A DNA stretch of 64,000 nt from Setoptus koraiensis (Eukaryota > Arthropoda), in contig CM106585.1 of the NCBI GenBank assembly GCA_048013815.1, positions 6,510,001 to 6,574,000 on the forward strand, read 5' to 3'. The translations under genes and the position numbers were made by a program. Under the pieces are notes generated by a model. That model ran no database searches, was not told the origin of the DNA, and worked only from the letters and a program-made list of their open reading frames with translations. This document shows, piece by piece, positions 53,414-64,000 of the stretch; position 1 is the first letter of the stretch; the number at the start of each line of letters is the position of its first letter.

Positions 53414-54793
53414 TCAAATATTCGCACTTCCTGTGAAAATGGTAATATTCTTGAGCGTTGATAGTTCAACAGCTCTGCAAACTGTCGGTTCGCCATCGAC
53501 AATGAATTTAGTTCTTTTATCTTCGACATCTACCTCCTCCGATTGTTTTTCATTCTGATTCTGAGTGACAAGTGTGGGTTCAGGAAGTTCATCACACTTC
53601 ACATGAATACGCACGTTTTGAGCTTTGATTTCCTCACTGGGTAAATAATCATCATCTTTGTGGATTGAGAGTTTGATTGAACTATGCCCCCCAGAGATTG
53701 CTTCAATGTTTGTTATATCCGTGGGTTTTAAATCTGTCCATAAGTTGCAGTCATGGTTTACTCGGTTGGCTAACAATAAATTCATCCTCTCTTCCTCGGT
53801 TTGAGTTGGTCTAGTAGATATAGGAATTAGACTAGCCCACCATCTCTTGGAGGGAGTATTTTTATTTTCAACGAATACCTCATCTGTGATTTTGTGACTC
53901 TCATAACACTGAGAGCACCCTTCACAATAGTTTGAGACTTCGATGCGGTCTATCGTGGGGAAAGTATGCTTATTCGGACGAATGGCTCTTTTGAACTTGT
54001 ACCAATATTTTTGAATGTCAAGAGGTATGAATGAAGATTCCTTTGTTGAGATCTCTTGATAAACTCCATACTTCAATCCTCTGAGACAATATTGCACGTC
54101 AGCATTGGTATCTGAGATGGATTTCATTGTTAAAACATCAAACTTTTGGGCGTTATTGTTGACCAAAGACATTGTGGATGATATCAAGAACCTGACACGG
54201 AAAAATGGTGTAAGTTAACAATGAGCAATGACAGTAGTTTAAATAGATAATATAAGTTGAACTTACTCTTTGGTGCTACTCCGAGGTAAGTTTTGATGTA
54301 CATGCTGAGCGATACTATTCTTTTTACCGACCGGTATAATGGCAATCGGATATGCTTTAGAAGCCGAGGCCGCATCGGGACGACTTAACAAACCATTCAG
54401 TACCTCATGGACAGTACCATCTCCACCAACAACGGCAACACAGTCACAGTTGGACATAATCTTCATGAGCTCTTTGGCTTGGCCCGGTGATTCGGTTTCT
54501 ACCAGACTAACTTTTAAGCCAGCCAAGTGAAGTAGAGGCTCAACAAATTTTGTATAATACTTTTTGGATTTGCGTTTTCCAGATACTGGATTCAAAATGA
54601 CAGTTACGTGCCTGGGCTGACTCCGTAGTGGCAGCGGTTGATTTCCTAATTCCTGAGCCTTTAAACAGTTTTGTTTCATGATTTGACGATCGCCAATATA
54701 GTTGTACAGTCGATAAGCCCCATAGTTACCTACTATAGTGATGAAAGTTGTTTTCTTCCAATTATTCCTTAGAACTGTAAAAAGACGGGCCAT
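53414..54793 (-). CDS. AGK: acylglycerol kinase (mitochondrial lipid kinase)
   Basis: Exons 54793-54267 and 54191-53414 (donor GTAAGT, acceptor GTGTCAG, phase 2, 75-bp intron) give 434 residues (human 422). AGK phosphorylates mono- and diacylglycerol and is also a subunit of the TIM22 import complex. N-terminal membrane-proximal helix LFTVLRNNWKKTT matches human FKTLRNHWKKTT. The diacylglycerol-kinase catalytic fold follows: VTVILNPVSGKRKSKKYYTK, then the nucleotide motif VVGGDGTVHEVLNGLLSR near residue 120 and AIIPVGKKNS. After the splice come AQKFDVLTMK, LRGLKYGVYQEI and a WWASLIP segment; the C-terminal lobe is more diverged. The start of exon 2 is the source of the decayed fragment at 37740-38042. 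Confidence 0.93.
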
Positions 54794-55668
54794 ATTCTCT
54801 GAATCTATTTGTTTGTATTGTTATCCTACGTATTGTTTGAACATTAGATACATCAGAGTAGTGAATGAGCGAAGTAGGTTAGGCAAAAAATGACAACAAA
54901 TGAGAAGCGATAACCACATGTAAATAATGTTTTCGCCATGCGTCTTCATTATGATTTTGTAGAATTGACTTGTAGCTTGCAAGGTGCGAGTGCGGTCACG
55001 GTCTACTCCCCTGTCTCCCACGAACCTCTCCTTGGGAGAACAATTTTCAAGCGGGAATTCCTAGGATGCCTCTCAAACTTTGCAAAGAAGTGTGTAGTCA
55101 TTTCGGATTGTGATCATCTTGCACCAGAGATCGCCCCTTCAAAAGTAACGTGTATCACAACACGTGATGATTTTGCTCACCATTCGATTATCGAACTATC
55201 GGTATGATCACTGGTAAATCTCCAATTATCTAACTTGTTAGGACACGCTATTGCTCTCCACTCTGAACACGTGTAGTATTCTCCCTTTTCGAGCACGTAA
55301 CACACAGAGCTTTCACTCATAGGACTATGATGACCAGCTGACATTCACAAGACAAAGGATGACTAGCACTTACTGACAATTCGTGAGAGACTATCGAGCC
55401 AATTGCTCTGCAGGCGACCATTGTGTTATAGTGTTTAACTTTGAAGCTCATCAGTACAATAAACCATTTTAGATATTACTCCTGAACAAACCATTCATTA
55501 CGAGACTTCCATTGCACGATCTCTACAGGTGTAATAGTTTCTCTATCGAATCTGCTGATTTAGATCTTGTGAGCCAGTTTATACAGTCGCGCAAAGCATG
55601 AATGTAAGAGTTATGCAAATCACAGTATATTCGCACAAGGTGGAATGAACAGTCAAAAACGGGATCAA
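54794..55668. other. AGK-ABCF1 intergenic region, left of the MITE
   Basis: About 870 bp. The part at 55030-55090 is duplicated at 38060-38120. Otherwise no gene or element recognised; probable AGK promoter next to 54793. Confidence 0.5.
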
Positions 55669-56293
55669 TAGTGATCGGGGGAGAGCGGGAGAGCGTCTCC
55701 CAAATGGGAGGTTCCCCTCTCCCCTCCCGTTCAAATTTTTGGGAGAGGGAGAAAAAATCTCCCCCTCCCGTTTCAAACTCGGGGAAGGGGAGAGGGCATC
55801 TCCCCCTCCCTCTCCCGCTCGGGGAGACGGGAGAGGGCATCTCCCTCTCCCCCTCCCGCTCGGGGAGATGAGAGAGGGCATCTCCCGGGGAGAAATCCGT
55901 CTCCCGGGGAGAGCCCGGGGAGACGATTTCTCCTGCAGACACTGCAACAGGCTCACTAGTTTTGCCCATATTCAGCAATTGACGAGGACAATTAACAGTG
56001 GACACTGATATTTTGCCAAAAAAACCAGTGAATTGTCGTGGCGAGTGCCATGCTGACGAGATCGTCTCCCCGGGCTCTCCCCGGGAGACGGATCTCTCCC
56101 CGGGAGATTCCCTATCCCGTCTCCCCGAGCGGGAGAGGGAGAGGGAATCTCCCTCTCCCCCTCCCAAAGCGGGAGACGGGAGGGGGAGACTCCCTCTTCC
56201 CTCTCTTGACAGCGGGAGGGGGAGATTTTTTCTCCCTCTCCCCTCTATACAAGGCGGGAGGGGGAGAGGGAGAGGGCTCTCCCCCGATCACTA
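55669..56293. mobile_element. non-autonomous hAT-type MITE (foldback) with 8-bp target duplication
   Basis: A 625-bp element whose ends are inverted: left end TAGTGATCGGGGGAGAGC, right end GCTCTCCCCCGATCACTA. It is flanked by direct 8-bp repeats GGGATCAA at 55661-55668 and 56294-56301. An 8-bp target duplication and ends of the TAGNG type are hallmarks of hAT transposons. The arms extend about 230-260 bp as imperfect inverted repeats made of GGGAGA/TCTCCC modules, around a unique centre of about 120 bp (near 55940-56060). There is no transposase. The related duplicated locus has one uninterrupted GGGATCAA at 38206-38213, i.e. an empty site. Confidence 0.85.
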
Positions 56294-56544
56294 GGGATCA
56301 AATGTGATTTGAATCACCCGCGCGCGAATCACACGAAATGCCTACCGTGATGACACCGGCTCCTCGGCACCGTGCAATTCATTCTCAACTCTGATCTATG
56401 CCCGGTGAGGGAAGATATCAACAATTATTGGAACTCAACACAATATTCAGAATCGAATTTGATGGTCATTTTAGACCTTAGAACTTTTAGAACTTTTAGA
56501 ACTTTTTATACTCTATAATCAACGTGACAGATATAAAAGTGATC

Positions 56545-58386
56545 ATGAGTGCTCCTAGTAAATCTCAAGGCGATGGAGACATCAGCAGGAAGGAGAAGAG
56601 GAAGATGAAACTTCAGCAAAAGCACGAAGCTGAAATGGCCGAACTATCGGCCAGAGTTGGATCCCTTGATGCTACATTTTCAGTGTCCTTCTCCAATCCT
56701 GGTGGTGGCAAAGGTCAGTCTCAGGTGATCGATAATGCCATCAAGATTGACAATTTCAACATGTCGGCAGCAGGCAAGGCATTGCTAACAGATGCTAATC
56801 TCAGTATTACATTCGGCAGACGCTATGGTCTTGTTGGCCCCAATGGACACGGAAAAACTACATTGTTGCGTCATATTGCCGACAAAGCTGCGCTTGGTCT
56901 ACCTAAAGACCTTGATATACTTCTCTGCGAGCAAGAAGTTCTGGCCGATGAAACACCGGCTGTTCAAGTAGTCATGAAAGCTGATAAAAGACGCATGAAG
57001 CTCGAGGAAGAATTGCAAAAATTGGAAAAAAACGACGACGCCAAAGAGACAGATGATAAGGACAGGCATGCTGACAGAATAAATAAACTTTACGAAGAAT
57101 TGGAAAGTCTTGAAGCGGACAAAGCGGAGCCGAAGGCCAGGAGAATACTGGCTGGTCTTGGTTTTACAACTCCGGAAATGCAGGACCGACCTACTGTCAA
57201 CTTTAGTGGAGGTTGGCGTATGCGTGTTTCATTAGCAAGAGCCCTTTTTATGGAACCCAGTATTCTTCTGTTGGATGAGCCTACTAACCATCTCGACTTG
57301 AATGCTGTCATCTGGTTGGATCATTATCTTAGTGGCTGGAAGAAAACACTATTGATAGTATCTCACGACCAATCGTTTCTTGATAATGTTTGCACAGATA
57401 TTATTCACCTCGATATGAAAAGACTATTCTATTACAGAGGAAACTATTCACAATTTAGAAAGATGTTGGAACAAAAACGGCGCGAACAGGTTAAAGATTA
57501 CGAGCAACAACAGAAAAAATTGAAAAACCTTAAGCAAAGTGGAAAATCTGGCAAGCAGGCAGAGAAGAAGGTAAAGGAAGATAAAACCAGAAAGGTTGGA
57601 GAGGTTCAGCAAATAGATTTATTGGAAAAACCAAAAGAATATATTGTCAAATTCAAATTTACGGAACCACCAGAGTTGAAGTCCGAAACGGTGATTTTAG
57701 GTTTACATGATGTCTATTTCAGGTATAACGAAAATCAACCCATGCTCTTCAAAGATATCAATTTTGGTATCGATCTAAAGTCTCGTATTGCCATAGTAGG
57801 ACCGAACGGTGTTGGAAAATCAACTTTCCTTAAATTATTAAACGGTGACTTGACACCTACATCAGGCGAACGACAAGTCAATCACAGAGCCAGGATAGCC
57901 AAATTCGATCAGCACAGTGGAGAACATCTGACTACTGAAGAAAATCCTACTCAGTATTTGCAAAGATTATTCAACTTGGATTATCAAAGCGCTAGAAAAC
58001 AATTAGGTTCGTTTGGTTTGGTATCGCATGCTCATACAATTCCGAATGTGCAGCTTAGTGGAGGACAAAAATCACGAGTGGCCCTCTGCGAGATGGCCTT
58101 ACAAGGTCCACACGTTCTTATTCTCGATGAGCCTACAAACAATCTAGATCTAGAGTCTATCGATGCTTTAGCAGATGCATTGAATTCTTTCAAAGGTGGT
58201 GTCGTAATTGTTACTCACGACGAACGACTGATCCGAGCAACAGATTGCAATTTATACGTTATTGAAGATCAAAGTATAGCTGAAATCGACGGTGACTTTG
58301 ATTCTTATAGAGAGGAGATATTAAAAGATCTCGGCGAGGTTGTTAACAATCCTTCGTTATCTGCCCAAATAGCTGGAGCTGTTTAA
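56545..58386 (+). CDS. ABCF1: ABCF1 (ABC50) translation-associated ATPase
   Basis: 613 residues, intronless. ABCF proteins are soluble twin ATPases that act on ribosomes; mammalian ABCF1 also binds eIF2. Two ABC cassettes are complete: Walker [10 protein letters not shown], signature [16 protein letters not shown], Walker [12 protein letters not shown], then Walker [10 protein letters not shown], signature LSGGQKSRV and Walker [23 protein letters not shown]1 identity comes from [41 protein letters not shown] and [12 protein letters not shown] near human. The N-terminal extension is short (about 55 residues; [20 protein letters not shown]), against more than 250 in human (845 total), so the classical eIF2-binding region is largely missing. 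The start is ATG 56545; the upstream extension would need GTG. Its 5' end and upstream DNA were copied to 38.2-38.5 kb. Confidence 0.96.
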   Translation: MSAPSKSQGDGDISRKEKRKMKLQQKHEAEMAELSARVGSLDATFSVSFSNPGGGKGQSQVIDNAIKIDNFNMSAAGKALLTDANLSITFGRRYGLVGPNGHGKTTLLRHIADKAALGLPKDLDILLCEQEVLADETPAVQVVMKADKRRMKLEEELQKLEKNDDAKETDDKDRHADRINKLYEELESLEADKAEPKARRILAGLGFTTPEMQDRPTVNFSGGWRMRVSLARALFMEPSILLLDEPTNHLDLNAVIWLDHYLSGWKKTLLIVSHDQSFLDNVCTDIIHLDMKRLFYYRGNYSQFRKMLEQKRREQVKDYEQQQKKLKNLKQSGKSGKQAEKKVKEDKTRKVGEVQQIDLLEKPKEYIVKFKFTEPPELKSETVILGLHDVYFRYNENQPMLFKDINFGIDLKSRIAIVGPNGVGKSTFLKLLNGDLTPTSGERQVNHRARIAKFDQHSGEHLTTEENPTQYLQRLFNLDYQSARKQLGSFGLVSHAHTIPNVQLSGGQKSRVALCEMALQGPHVLILDEPTNNLDLESIDALADALNSFKGGVVIVTHDERLIRATDCNLYVIEDQSIAEIDGDFDSYREEILKDLGEVVNNPSLSAQIAGAV

Positions 58387-59770
58387 AATAAAAATGGTGA
58401 TGATATGATTTTTTTACCGCTGAATTGTGCTCCAAATTTATTCATCTTTCATAGACCAATTGAGAAACTTTGGGCTAAATCAACCCCCTCTGGATTTATA
58501 GGTGGGGTTTACCATGGGTTTGTGAGCGACAACCCCGAGGAATAAGAAACTGTGAAAGAGTGTTAAATTTCATACAATGGGCAAAGATGAGGCAGAGACT
58601 TGGAACATTGCATTACTTTCGTCGGGGTTCCTTCAATTATCTTTGACTCATTCGTCTGGACTAGACATTGCGAGAGAAAATGGCCATCTTGTCGGTCTTA
58701 AGCTCTAAAATATAATCGAACAGATTGATTTCGTGGAGTATTTTAGTGAGCTGCAGTCAGCTAGCTTAGCGTGAGGCTGTCATGCATTTGTCTAGGGGAT
58801 ACCGTTTTCCTCCTCCATGAGGTACGCAGTTCTCGAATATCTATTAACAAAATGCGTTACAATCGCGATACATAAGCTGTGAACTGTTCTGCTGTTCGAT
58901 GAACCTATCGCATTAAATTCCCCTTGACGCTTAACACAATTATTGATGTTTTGATAAGATTCTAATGAGGGCGGGAAAACTACGTTCTCTAGAATACAGT
59001 GCGAACATAAGTATACTGAAGCGATCAATTGTGCAACATCTGTTATAACCATTAGTGAGGATAACAGGTGAATTTGCCAATAGTAGACGGGACCCTATGT
59101 AATGTGTAGTGTGGGTTGAATATAAGTCTAGTAGTTACTGCGAAGGAAGGAAACTTTTGTTACTCATATAGCCATTTTGCCTGTTATTCTTTCCGCATGG
59201 AATGGTACCTCATCTTGTGCGTAGCCGATGTAGCTTTAAGATTAGACTTACATCAATCAAGACCTAAGCTCGAATGTTGTTTACATATTCATGGAAAAAC
59301 ATACGAAACGAGAAAGTTTGCTAATAGACTTTCGCTCATTTAGTCGCTTAGTTGGAACTGTAGAATAGATGATGAAGGCCGCCTACGCAATTTATGTAGT
59401 AAAATTAAAAGTGTGTCGACTTATACGCGCTTGCGCGCTATTTATTATTTGCCTCTTGTGAAACAATATGAAGGTGTTATCAAGGTTAGGCCAAGGTTGG
59501 CTAAAACCTTCTCTGATTCTTTCAGTTTGAGTTTCTCTAGAGGGAAACTAAGCAAACAACAACAATGATGAACACGATGATCTATGTACCATCCCGGACA
59601 TAAAGATCACGCAGCAAACAATCGCACCAACATAAGATACATGACCCACCTATAGCTAAAGAATAGATTTAGTCCAACATTTTGAAACAGGATAGAAGAC
59701 TCAGTATAATAAAAGAAGAATTGATTGAAAGTTAAGTGACCAACGACAATATATAAGCAGATATAGCGAT
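58387..59770. other. 1.4 kb intergenic, nothing recognised
   Basis: Between ABCF1 and the multispan gene. Short frames on both strands (for example 59052-58792 minus, 59116-59343 plus) have no recognisable domain. Presumed ABCF1 3' end and multispan promoter. Confidence 0.4.
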
Positions 59771-60668
59771 ATGTACGATACCTATGTTGAGGTGGAAAGG
59801 GGTGGGGTCATTATTACTCCGAACCCAAACTCACAAGAATTGTACTATAGAAGGAAACCAAATTGGTCTGCATCAACAAGTTGGCTGCATTTGCTGATTT
59901 GCATAATAGCTTGTCCTCTGATTGTTTGGAACCTCTTTAACTTGCTCGAGACAATTATCGTATACACAAGGATTAAGATAGATCCCCTATCCAGTGAGCC
60001 AGGCACAACCGGCACTAGTGTTCATCCAATTGGGTTATTTATTGTATTGTGCCCCATTTTACTGAGTTTGTAAGTATCTAAAGTATAAGAAAATCATTCA
60101 GTAGGGTTATTATGACACTTGCCATAGATATCTTGTAACAAAGTGAAGATCGATTTTTAAAATCCCTTGTACAATGCATTCATTTCGTTCGATCTCATAA
60201 AATAGGTTGGGAGGTATATTTGCCTTAGTCAACGAATCATCATACTTCTCGTATCGCCTGGCCAAATTCTTGCATACAATTGTTTTCCTTAGTATTATAA
60301 TATCCGTATTTCTGGTACTATTCACCTATAAGATTGTAGGGATTGTTTGGTTGGTGGTGATACTATTGTTTATGATTCTCTACGCAATAGGATACTGGAG
60401 ATTCATCATCAATTCTGCGCCTTACTTGAATGAAGAAGGACCCATTTGGTTCAAGCCACTGCTATATTTCTGTTATGCAGCCATACCTATACTGATTACA
60501 GGAAGTCAATGCCACGATCGTGCTACGTACGGTTGTCTGCCCAGCGATTGGATAGGTGGTAGAACAATGTTCATAGATGTTTTTTCATTTGTATTGATGA
60601 CAGCGATCGCTGTAATCAGTGTATTACCTTATCTATTCAGTTCGAAAACAAACACAGGAAGAGCTTAA
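59771..60668 (+). CDS. multispan membrane protein, unrecognised
   Basis: Exons 59771-60069 and 60206-60668 (donor GTAAGT, acceptor AAAATAG, phase 2) give 253 residues. Hydrophobic segments: WLHLLICIIACPLIVWNLF, HPIGLFIVLCPILLSLLGGI (formed across the splice), FLHTIVFLSIIISVFLVLFT with IVGIVWLVVILLFMILYAIG, FKPLLYFCYAAIPILITG and VFSFVLMTAIAVISVLPYLF, so five to six membrane spans. The N-terminus is short and cytoplasm-like. A loop between the last two spans has two Cys (SQCHDRATYGCLPSDWIGG). I do not recognise the family; the spacing is not that of tetraspanins, claudins or GPCRs. The splice completing a hydrophobic helix supports the exon model. Confidence 0.65.
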
Positions 60669-61497
60669 TTAACGGAGCGAACTAGTTGAAGCAAGACAGC
60701 CTAACGAACCACTAATCAACTAAAGAGGATTCAATACCTTGTTCAATTGAATTAGATGAGATTGATTCTCAGAAACAAACACAAAATAACAAAAAATTTA
60801 ATCTAATCTATTTCGATCCACAATATATCAGCAATTTTTTGCATCGATTCTTACTTTCACTCCATGCTACGTTTCATTGACTTTTTGAAGTATCGTATAA
60901 ACATGGGCTCGCAGGATTATTTTTCGTTATAGCACTTTGTTACCACACGATTCATTCGGATGATCAGACTCTAATGAAGGCGTAACTTCGCCGAATTCTC
61001 TCTCCGCACAAAACCATGTTTGACCTGAAATTCGATCATACCGGAAATAGAACAAATAGCCAATCGACATTCCGTTCTGATATCTCTGACACGCTCGGAT
61101 CTTACTATGATATAGAGTCAGATTTATTCAACGATCAGAACGAATGATCTAAATTATGACCATAAAATTATAGAATGCACTATGGCGTCTCACAAGTGTG
61201 TATGTTTTCTAGAAAACCACCGGATGATAGATTTCAGCATCTAACATCGAAATGTGCAAAACCGTTTAAATTTGGCGCGACTTTCGCCAAAGAGTGTGGC
61301 CGTATTCTTTTTTTACTGCTGACGATGATTATTCCTATCCAGCGAGACTGAGCACATTCTTTCTCCAACAGCCAGCTTTCCGTCATGGTATCAGTACTTT
61401 AATAAACATTATTGTCATTATTAACCATCAATATTTATATTGCAATATCCGTATTGTTGCTTTTAGGACGATATCGACTCAACAACACACACCAAGA
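60669..61497 (+). promoter_or_regulatory. TMED10 upstream region with an E2F-like palindrome
   Basis: About 830 bp. At 61271-61291, 207 bp before the TMED10 start codon, TTTGGCGCGACTTTCGCCAA followed by A forms an inverted pair of TTTGGCG half-sites; TTTGGCGC is the E2F/DP consensus. No other element recognised. Confidence 0.35.
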
Positions 61498-62136
61498 ATG
61501 CATAAACAATTTATCTATTTGATATTAACGATAACAGTACTATTTATAAGCCAATACTGTCATGTGGAGGCAATCAGATTCGAGCTACAGGCCAACACAA
61601 AGAAATGTCTCCGAGAAGAAATGAGAAAAGACCTACTTGTGGTCGGAGAATACGATATTAGCGCCTTGCCTGGCACAACTATTGATTTTCAAATCACTGA
61701 TTCAAAGGGGCACACTGCCTTAATACGTGATAACATCAACGAACCCGGTAAATTTGCCGTTACATCTGACAAAGACGATGAATATGATTTCTGTTTCTCC
61801 TATTCGTCATCACCCGCTCATCATTTGGCTCCTAGAGAGGTCTTTCTCAATGTTAAAGTAGGCATCGAGGCCAGATCATATGAGGCTGGACCGAACGATG
61901 ATAAGATGACTGAATTGGACCAGTCGCTAACTAGAACACAGGATGTGACCAATTCCATCATCGATGATCTCGCTTATCTCAAGAAAAGGGAATCTGAGAT
62001 GCGTGACACAAACGAATCCACAAGCAGGAGAGTATTTTATCAATCAATCATTTCAGTTATAATATTAATAGTCTTAGCAACGTGGCAAATATTATATCTA
62101 AGAAGGTTTTTCAAAGCCCGCAAATTAATAGATTAA
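61498..62136 (+). CDS. TMED10: TMED10 / p24-delta cargo receptor
   Basis: 212 residues, intronless. p24 proteins cycle between ER and Golgi in COPI/COPII vesicles and select cargo such as GPI-anchored proteins. A signal peptide (YLILTITVLFISQYCHVEA) is followed by the GOLD domain: IRFELQANTKKCLREEMRKD and YDFCFSYSS, providing the two conserved Cys. A coiled coil follows (LDQSLTRTQDVTNSIIDDLA), then AYLKKRESEMRDTNESTSRR, one membrane span (IISVIILIVLATWQILY) and the cytoplasmic tail LRRFFKARKLID, which has the FF COPII signal and a Lys-rich retrieval end. Human TMED10 ends LRRFFKAKKLIE. The start is ATG 61498; the open frame continues upstream but without family similarity. Confidence 0.96.
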   Translation: MHKQFIYLILTITVLFISQYCHVEAIRFELQANTKKCLREEMRKDLLVVGEYDISALPGTTIDFQITDSKGHTALIRDNINEPGKFAVTSDKDDEYDFCFSYSSSPAHHLAPREVFLNVKVGIEARSYEAGPNDDKMTELDQSLTRTQDVTNSIIDDLAYLKKRESEMRDTNESTSRRVFYQSIISVIILIVLATWQILYLRRFFKARKLID

Positions 62137-62559
62137 ACCTATATTTACAACTAATCTATCAACCAATAAATATATCACACTACTAGAATTCACATGAATA
62201 ACGCCTCATTACTATCTTTCTCGCTCTGATCTCGTATTGCTATTGGCATTGTACTTGGGCTTGTGATATGAAACGTTGTCAGTTGCCTACAATAATCTGG
62301 ACCTCTTAACACCTAATATTGTTGTACTGTATGAACCGGTCTTTTTTTATATCTGCTTTGGTAACAGTGCTGCCATCCAGTTTCTAAAGCGCGCTATCTG
62401 CTCTGTAAGTAAACTGCTCCGTGCACAGCCAACCGCCGGTGCACCACCATGCGGTGTCCATGTCGTAACTTGGTCAGTATTTTTTTGCAAGATATTTCTT
62501 TCATTTACTGTCTAGATTATCATTGCTTCCTTGTTAGACAGAAATCACTTCCACCAATA
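62137..62559. other. intergenic between TMED10 and PRORP
   Basis: About 420 bp; TMED10 3' end and PRORP promoter. Nothing recognised. Confidence 0.45.
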
Positions 62560-64000
62560 ATGGCCTCGTTGAATAGAGCAATACCCTCCAAGATAAGATG
62601 CATCAGCAGGATATGTGGTAATACGTTAAATGATCATCGGTTGATGATGTCAACGGCAAAACTTATAGAAACAGAAGAGAGTAGAAAGTTGAAAAATCTT
62701 AGTAGAGCAGACTATAGTATAAAAGAGAGGATCCCTTTCAGTAATGCCCCCCCAACCAAGGCCCCTACTATGATAGAATCGCTGGATATTCAAATCAAAG
62801 ATAGAAAGCATCACGTTAGTTTCACGGCCGATGAAGTGATTAAATGGATCAGATTCGGGCTATTGGATCCAAATATTGCAACTCAGTATTGTTTCTTTTT
62901 GTCAAAATTCTGCAAGTCCTGCAGCGAGGAGGATCAAAAATATTTTGGTAGATTTATTATAAAAATTCTCCAATTAGTAGCGAATCGCAAATTGCCAAAT
63001 TCAGTCAAGGCAAAACTCTGCTCAGAGGCAGCCGCTGCAACTCCAGAGGTTTGTCACGAAGTTGTTACAAAAATCATTGATATCTTTGGGGAATCGGATT
63101 CTTGGTCACCAATCAGATATTCTGAAATTCTGATTGCATGTTATAAATTCTCGTTGATTGAAGATGCTGAAAAACTTTTGGACAAATATGGCTCAATTAT
63201 AGTCACAGAGAGTGCGGTTGACGCTCTCTTAGACATGATGAACAACCATAGTGTGCACGAATCGAAAGACAAGAAAGATCAGGCAACAAATGCAACCAAA
63301 GAGTCTTTAGTTAATCATTTCGTTAAGGTCATGAGTAATTTAGAGATCAAACAAAGTGCTATGATTTGTCGAGATAGGGACTCACGTTTGTCAGGACTGG
63401 AGAAGTGTGGAATATCGATCACTAGAGACGCCAACATCAAATATGGTGGAAAATGCACCAATTGTAACAACCATGTGCCGCTGCTGGAGAAACAAATTGC
63501 CCAAACAATTCATACTGCCATAAAAACGAATTGTTTTGACCAACAGTCATTTCTAAACAAAACATCAACGCCCCAAGAAATCGAGCGTTTTGAGAAATTC
63601 CTCGACAATCTTTATAAGAGAGACCGCAAACCTCTCGATCTAGTTATTGACGGCTTAAATATCGCGTTCAACAAAAACTACAGTTTTAAGGTAGATGAAA
63701 CTATTCAATCGGATGGCGTCAAAAAAATTGTGAGGGACACTTCGAACTCAGATGCACTTTCTCAAAGGTTAGTCAATACAATCATTAGGACTGAAGTGCT
63801 CAATAATTATCGCAGAATCCTCCTAATAGGTAGATTCTCTATGAAACATTGGCGTGGTTTAACTTTCTTCTTGAATAAGCACAACGTGGACGTATTTTTT
63901 CTAGACGCCAAGTCGAATGACGATTTATTCACACTGTATGCCGCCACAAAATATCCAAAAACGCTGTTCATGTCCAATGATCTGATGAGGCAACATATCC
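62560..64000 (+). CDS. PRORP: mitochondrial RNase P catalytic subunit, 5' part
   Basis: Open from ATG 62560 to the window end (480 codons), so the C-terminus is missing. PRORP (MRPP3) cuts the 5' leader of mitochondrial tRNA precursors, in animals together with TRMT10C and SDR5C1. The N-terminus is basic and Ser/Arg-rich (SLNRAIPSKIRCISRICGN), fitting a mitochondrial presequence. A helical PPR region follows (about 80-250). The zinc-binding pair KCTNCNNHVPLLEKQ lies near residue 298. The NYN metallonuclease domain begins at DLVIDGLNIAF (about 360, first catalytic Asp) and continues through IGRFSMKHWRG and SNDDLFTLYAATKYP (about 452, Asp pair) to MSNDLMRQHI at the edge. All catalytic Asp seen so far are intact. 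No intron in the visible part. Confidence 0.94.
   Translation, partial: MASLNRAIPSKIRCISRICGNTLNDHRLMMSTAKLIETEESRKLKNLSRADYSIKERIPFSNAPPTKAPTMIESLDIQIKDRKHHVSFTADEVIKWIRFGLLDPNIATQYCFFLSKFCKSCSEEDQKYFGRFIIKILQLVANRKLPNSVKAKLCSEAAAATPEVCHEVVTKIIDIFGESDSWSPIRYSEILIACYKFSLIEDAEKLLDKYGSIIVTESAVDALLDMMNNHSVHESKDKKDQATNATKESLVNHFVKVMSNLEIKQSAMICRDRDSRLSGLEKCGISITRDANIKYGGKCTNCNNHVPLLEKQIAQTIHTAIKTNCFDQQSFLNKTSTPQEIERFEKFLDNLYKRDRKPLDLVIDGLNIAFNKNYSFKVDETIQSDGVKKIVRDTSNSDALSQRLVNTIIRTEVLNNYRRILLIGRFSMKHWRGLTFFLNKHNVDVFFLDAKSNDDLFTLYAATKYPKTLFMSNDLMRQHI

Noticed and set aside
55523-56307. Frames of 89-214 codons in the GGGAGA-rich region
   Set aside because: They read through the inverted arms of the MITE and have no domain content.

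Overview
The window is a gene-dense stretch of an arthropod nuclear genome, most likely an acariform mite. Most proteins fit arthropod or general animal families: a cytoplasmic-tail-like glutamine/serine-rich proteins set, a claudin-like tetraspan, a CUB protein, PRX-amide neuropeptides and an intraflagellar transport protein. Most genes are intronless, including 2-3 kb ones (XAB2, IFT70, MIOS, GckIII, APEX2, ABCF1), and the surviving introns are mostly 60-100 bp and lie near the 5' end. Intron loss this strong is known from eriophyoid mites such as the tomato russet mite; the assignment to that group is an inference. There are no viral or retroelement coding regions that I can recognise.

Layout. 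1-16.6 kb: the 3' end of an unrecognised disordered protein, COA5 (-) and XAB2/SYF1 (+) head to head, an unrecognised three-exon serine-rich membrane protein, a short SGF11 (-) head to head with GNPNAT1 (+), and IFT70/TTC30 (-). 16.7-19.9 kb: a 500-N scaffold gap followed by G-run and C-run sequence that looks like bad assembly. 20-34 kb: GckIII kinase, a long secreted glutamine-rich protein, the GATOR2 subunit MIOS, a repeat-rich leader region and an HSF-domain protein. 34-43 kb: PRX-amide neuropeptide exons, a mosaic duplicated segment holding an RNF113-like gene, and a claudin-like gene with two alternative first exons. 43-64 kb: a CUB protein, APEX2, COQ2, MRPS23, TBP, a Ly6 protein, AGK, a hAT-type MITE, ABCF1, an unknown multispan protein, TMED10 and the 5' part of PRORP.

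The most unusual signal is a pair of chimeric genes. (1) COQ2 begins with about 80 residues that are a copy of the neighbouring mitochondrial ribosomal protein MRPS23, including its intron at the same place and phase, so a prenyltransferase has taken a mitochondrial leader from a ribosomal protein gene. (2) The RNF113-like gene at 38.4 kb carries the upstream region, start codon and first roughly 20 codons of ABCF1, copied from 56.3-56.6 kb, and is flanked by a decayed AGK fragment and decayed ABCF1 and zinc-finger fragments. The hAT MITE present at the source locus is absent from the copy, which has a single uninterrupted target site, so the relative order of events can be read. Together these suggest that local DNA-level duplication repeatedly moves 5' ends between genes here.

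Limits: everything was read by eye from one strand of text. Exon joins rest on GT-AG signals, phase and protein continuity only; lengths of human relatives are from general knowledge.
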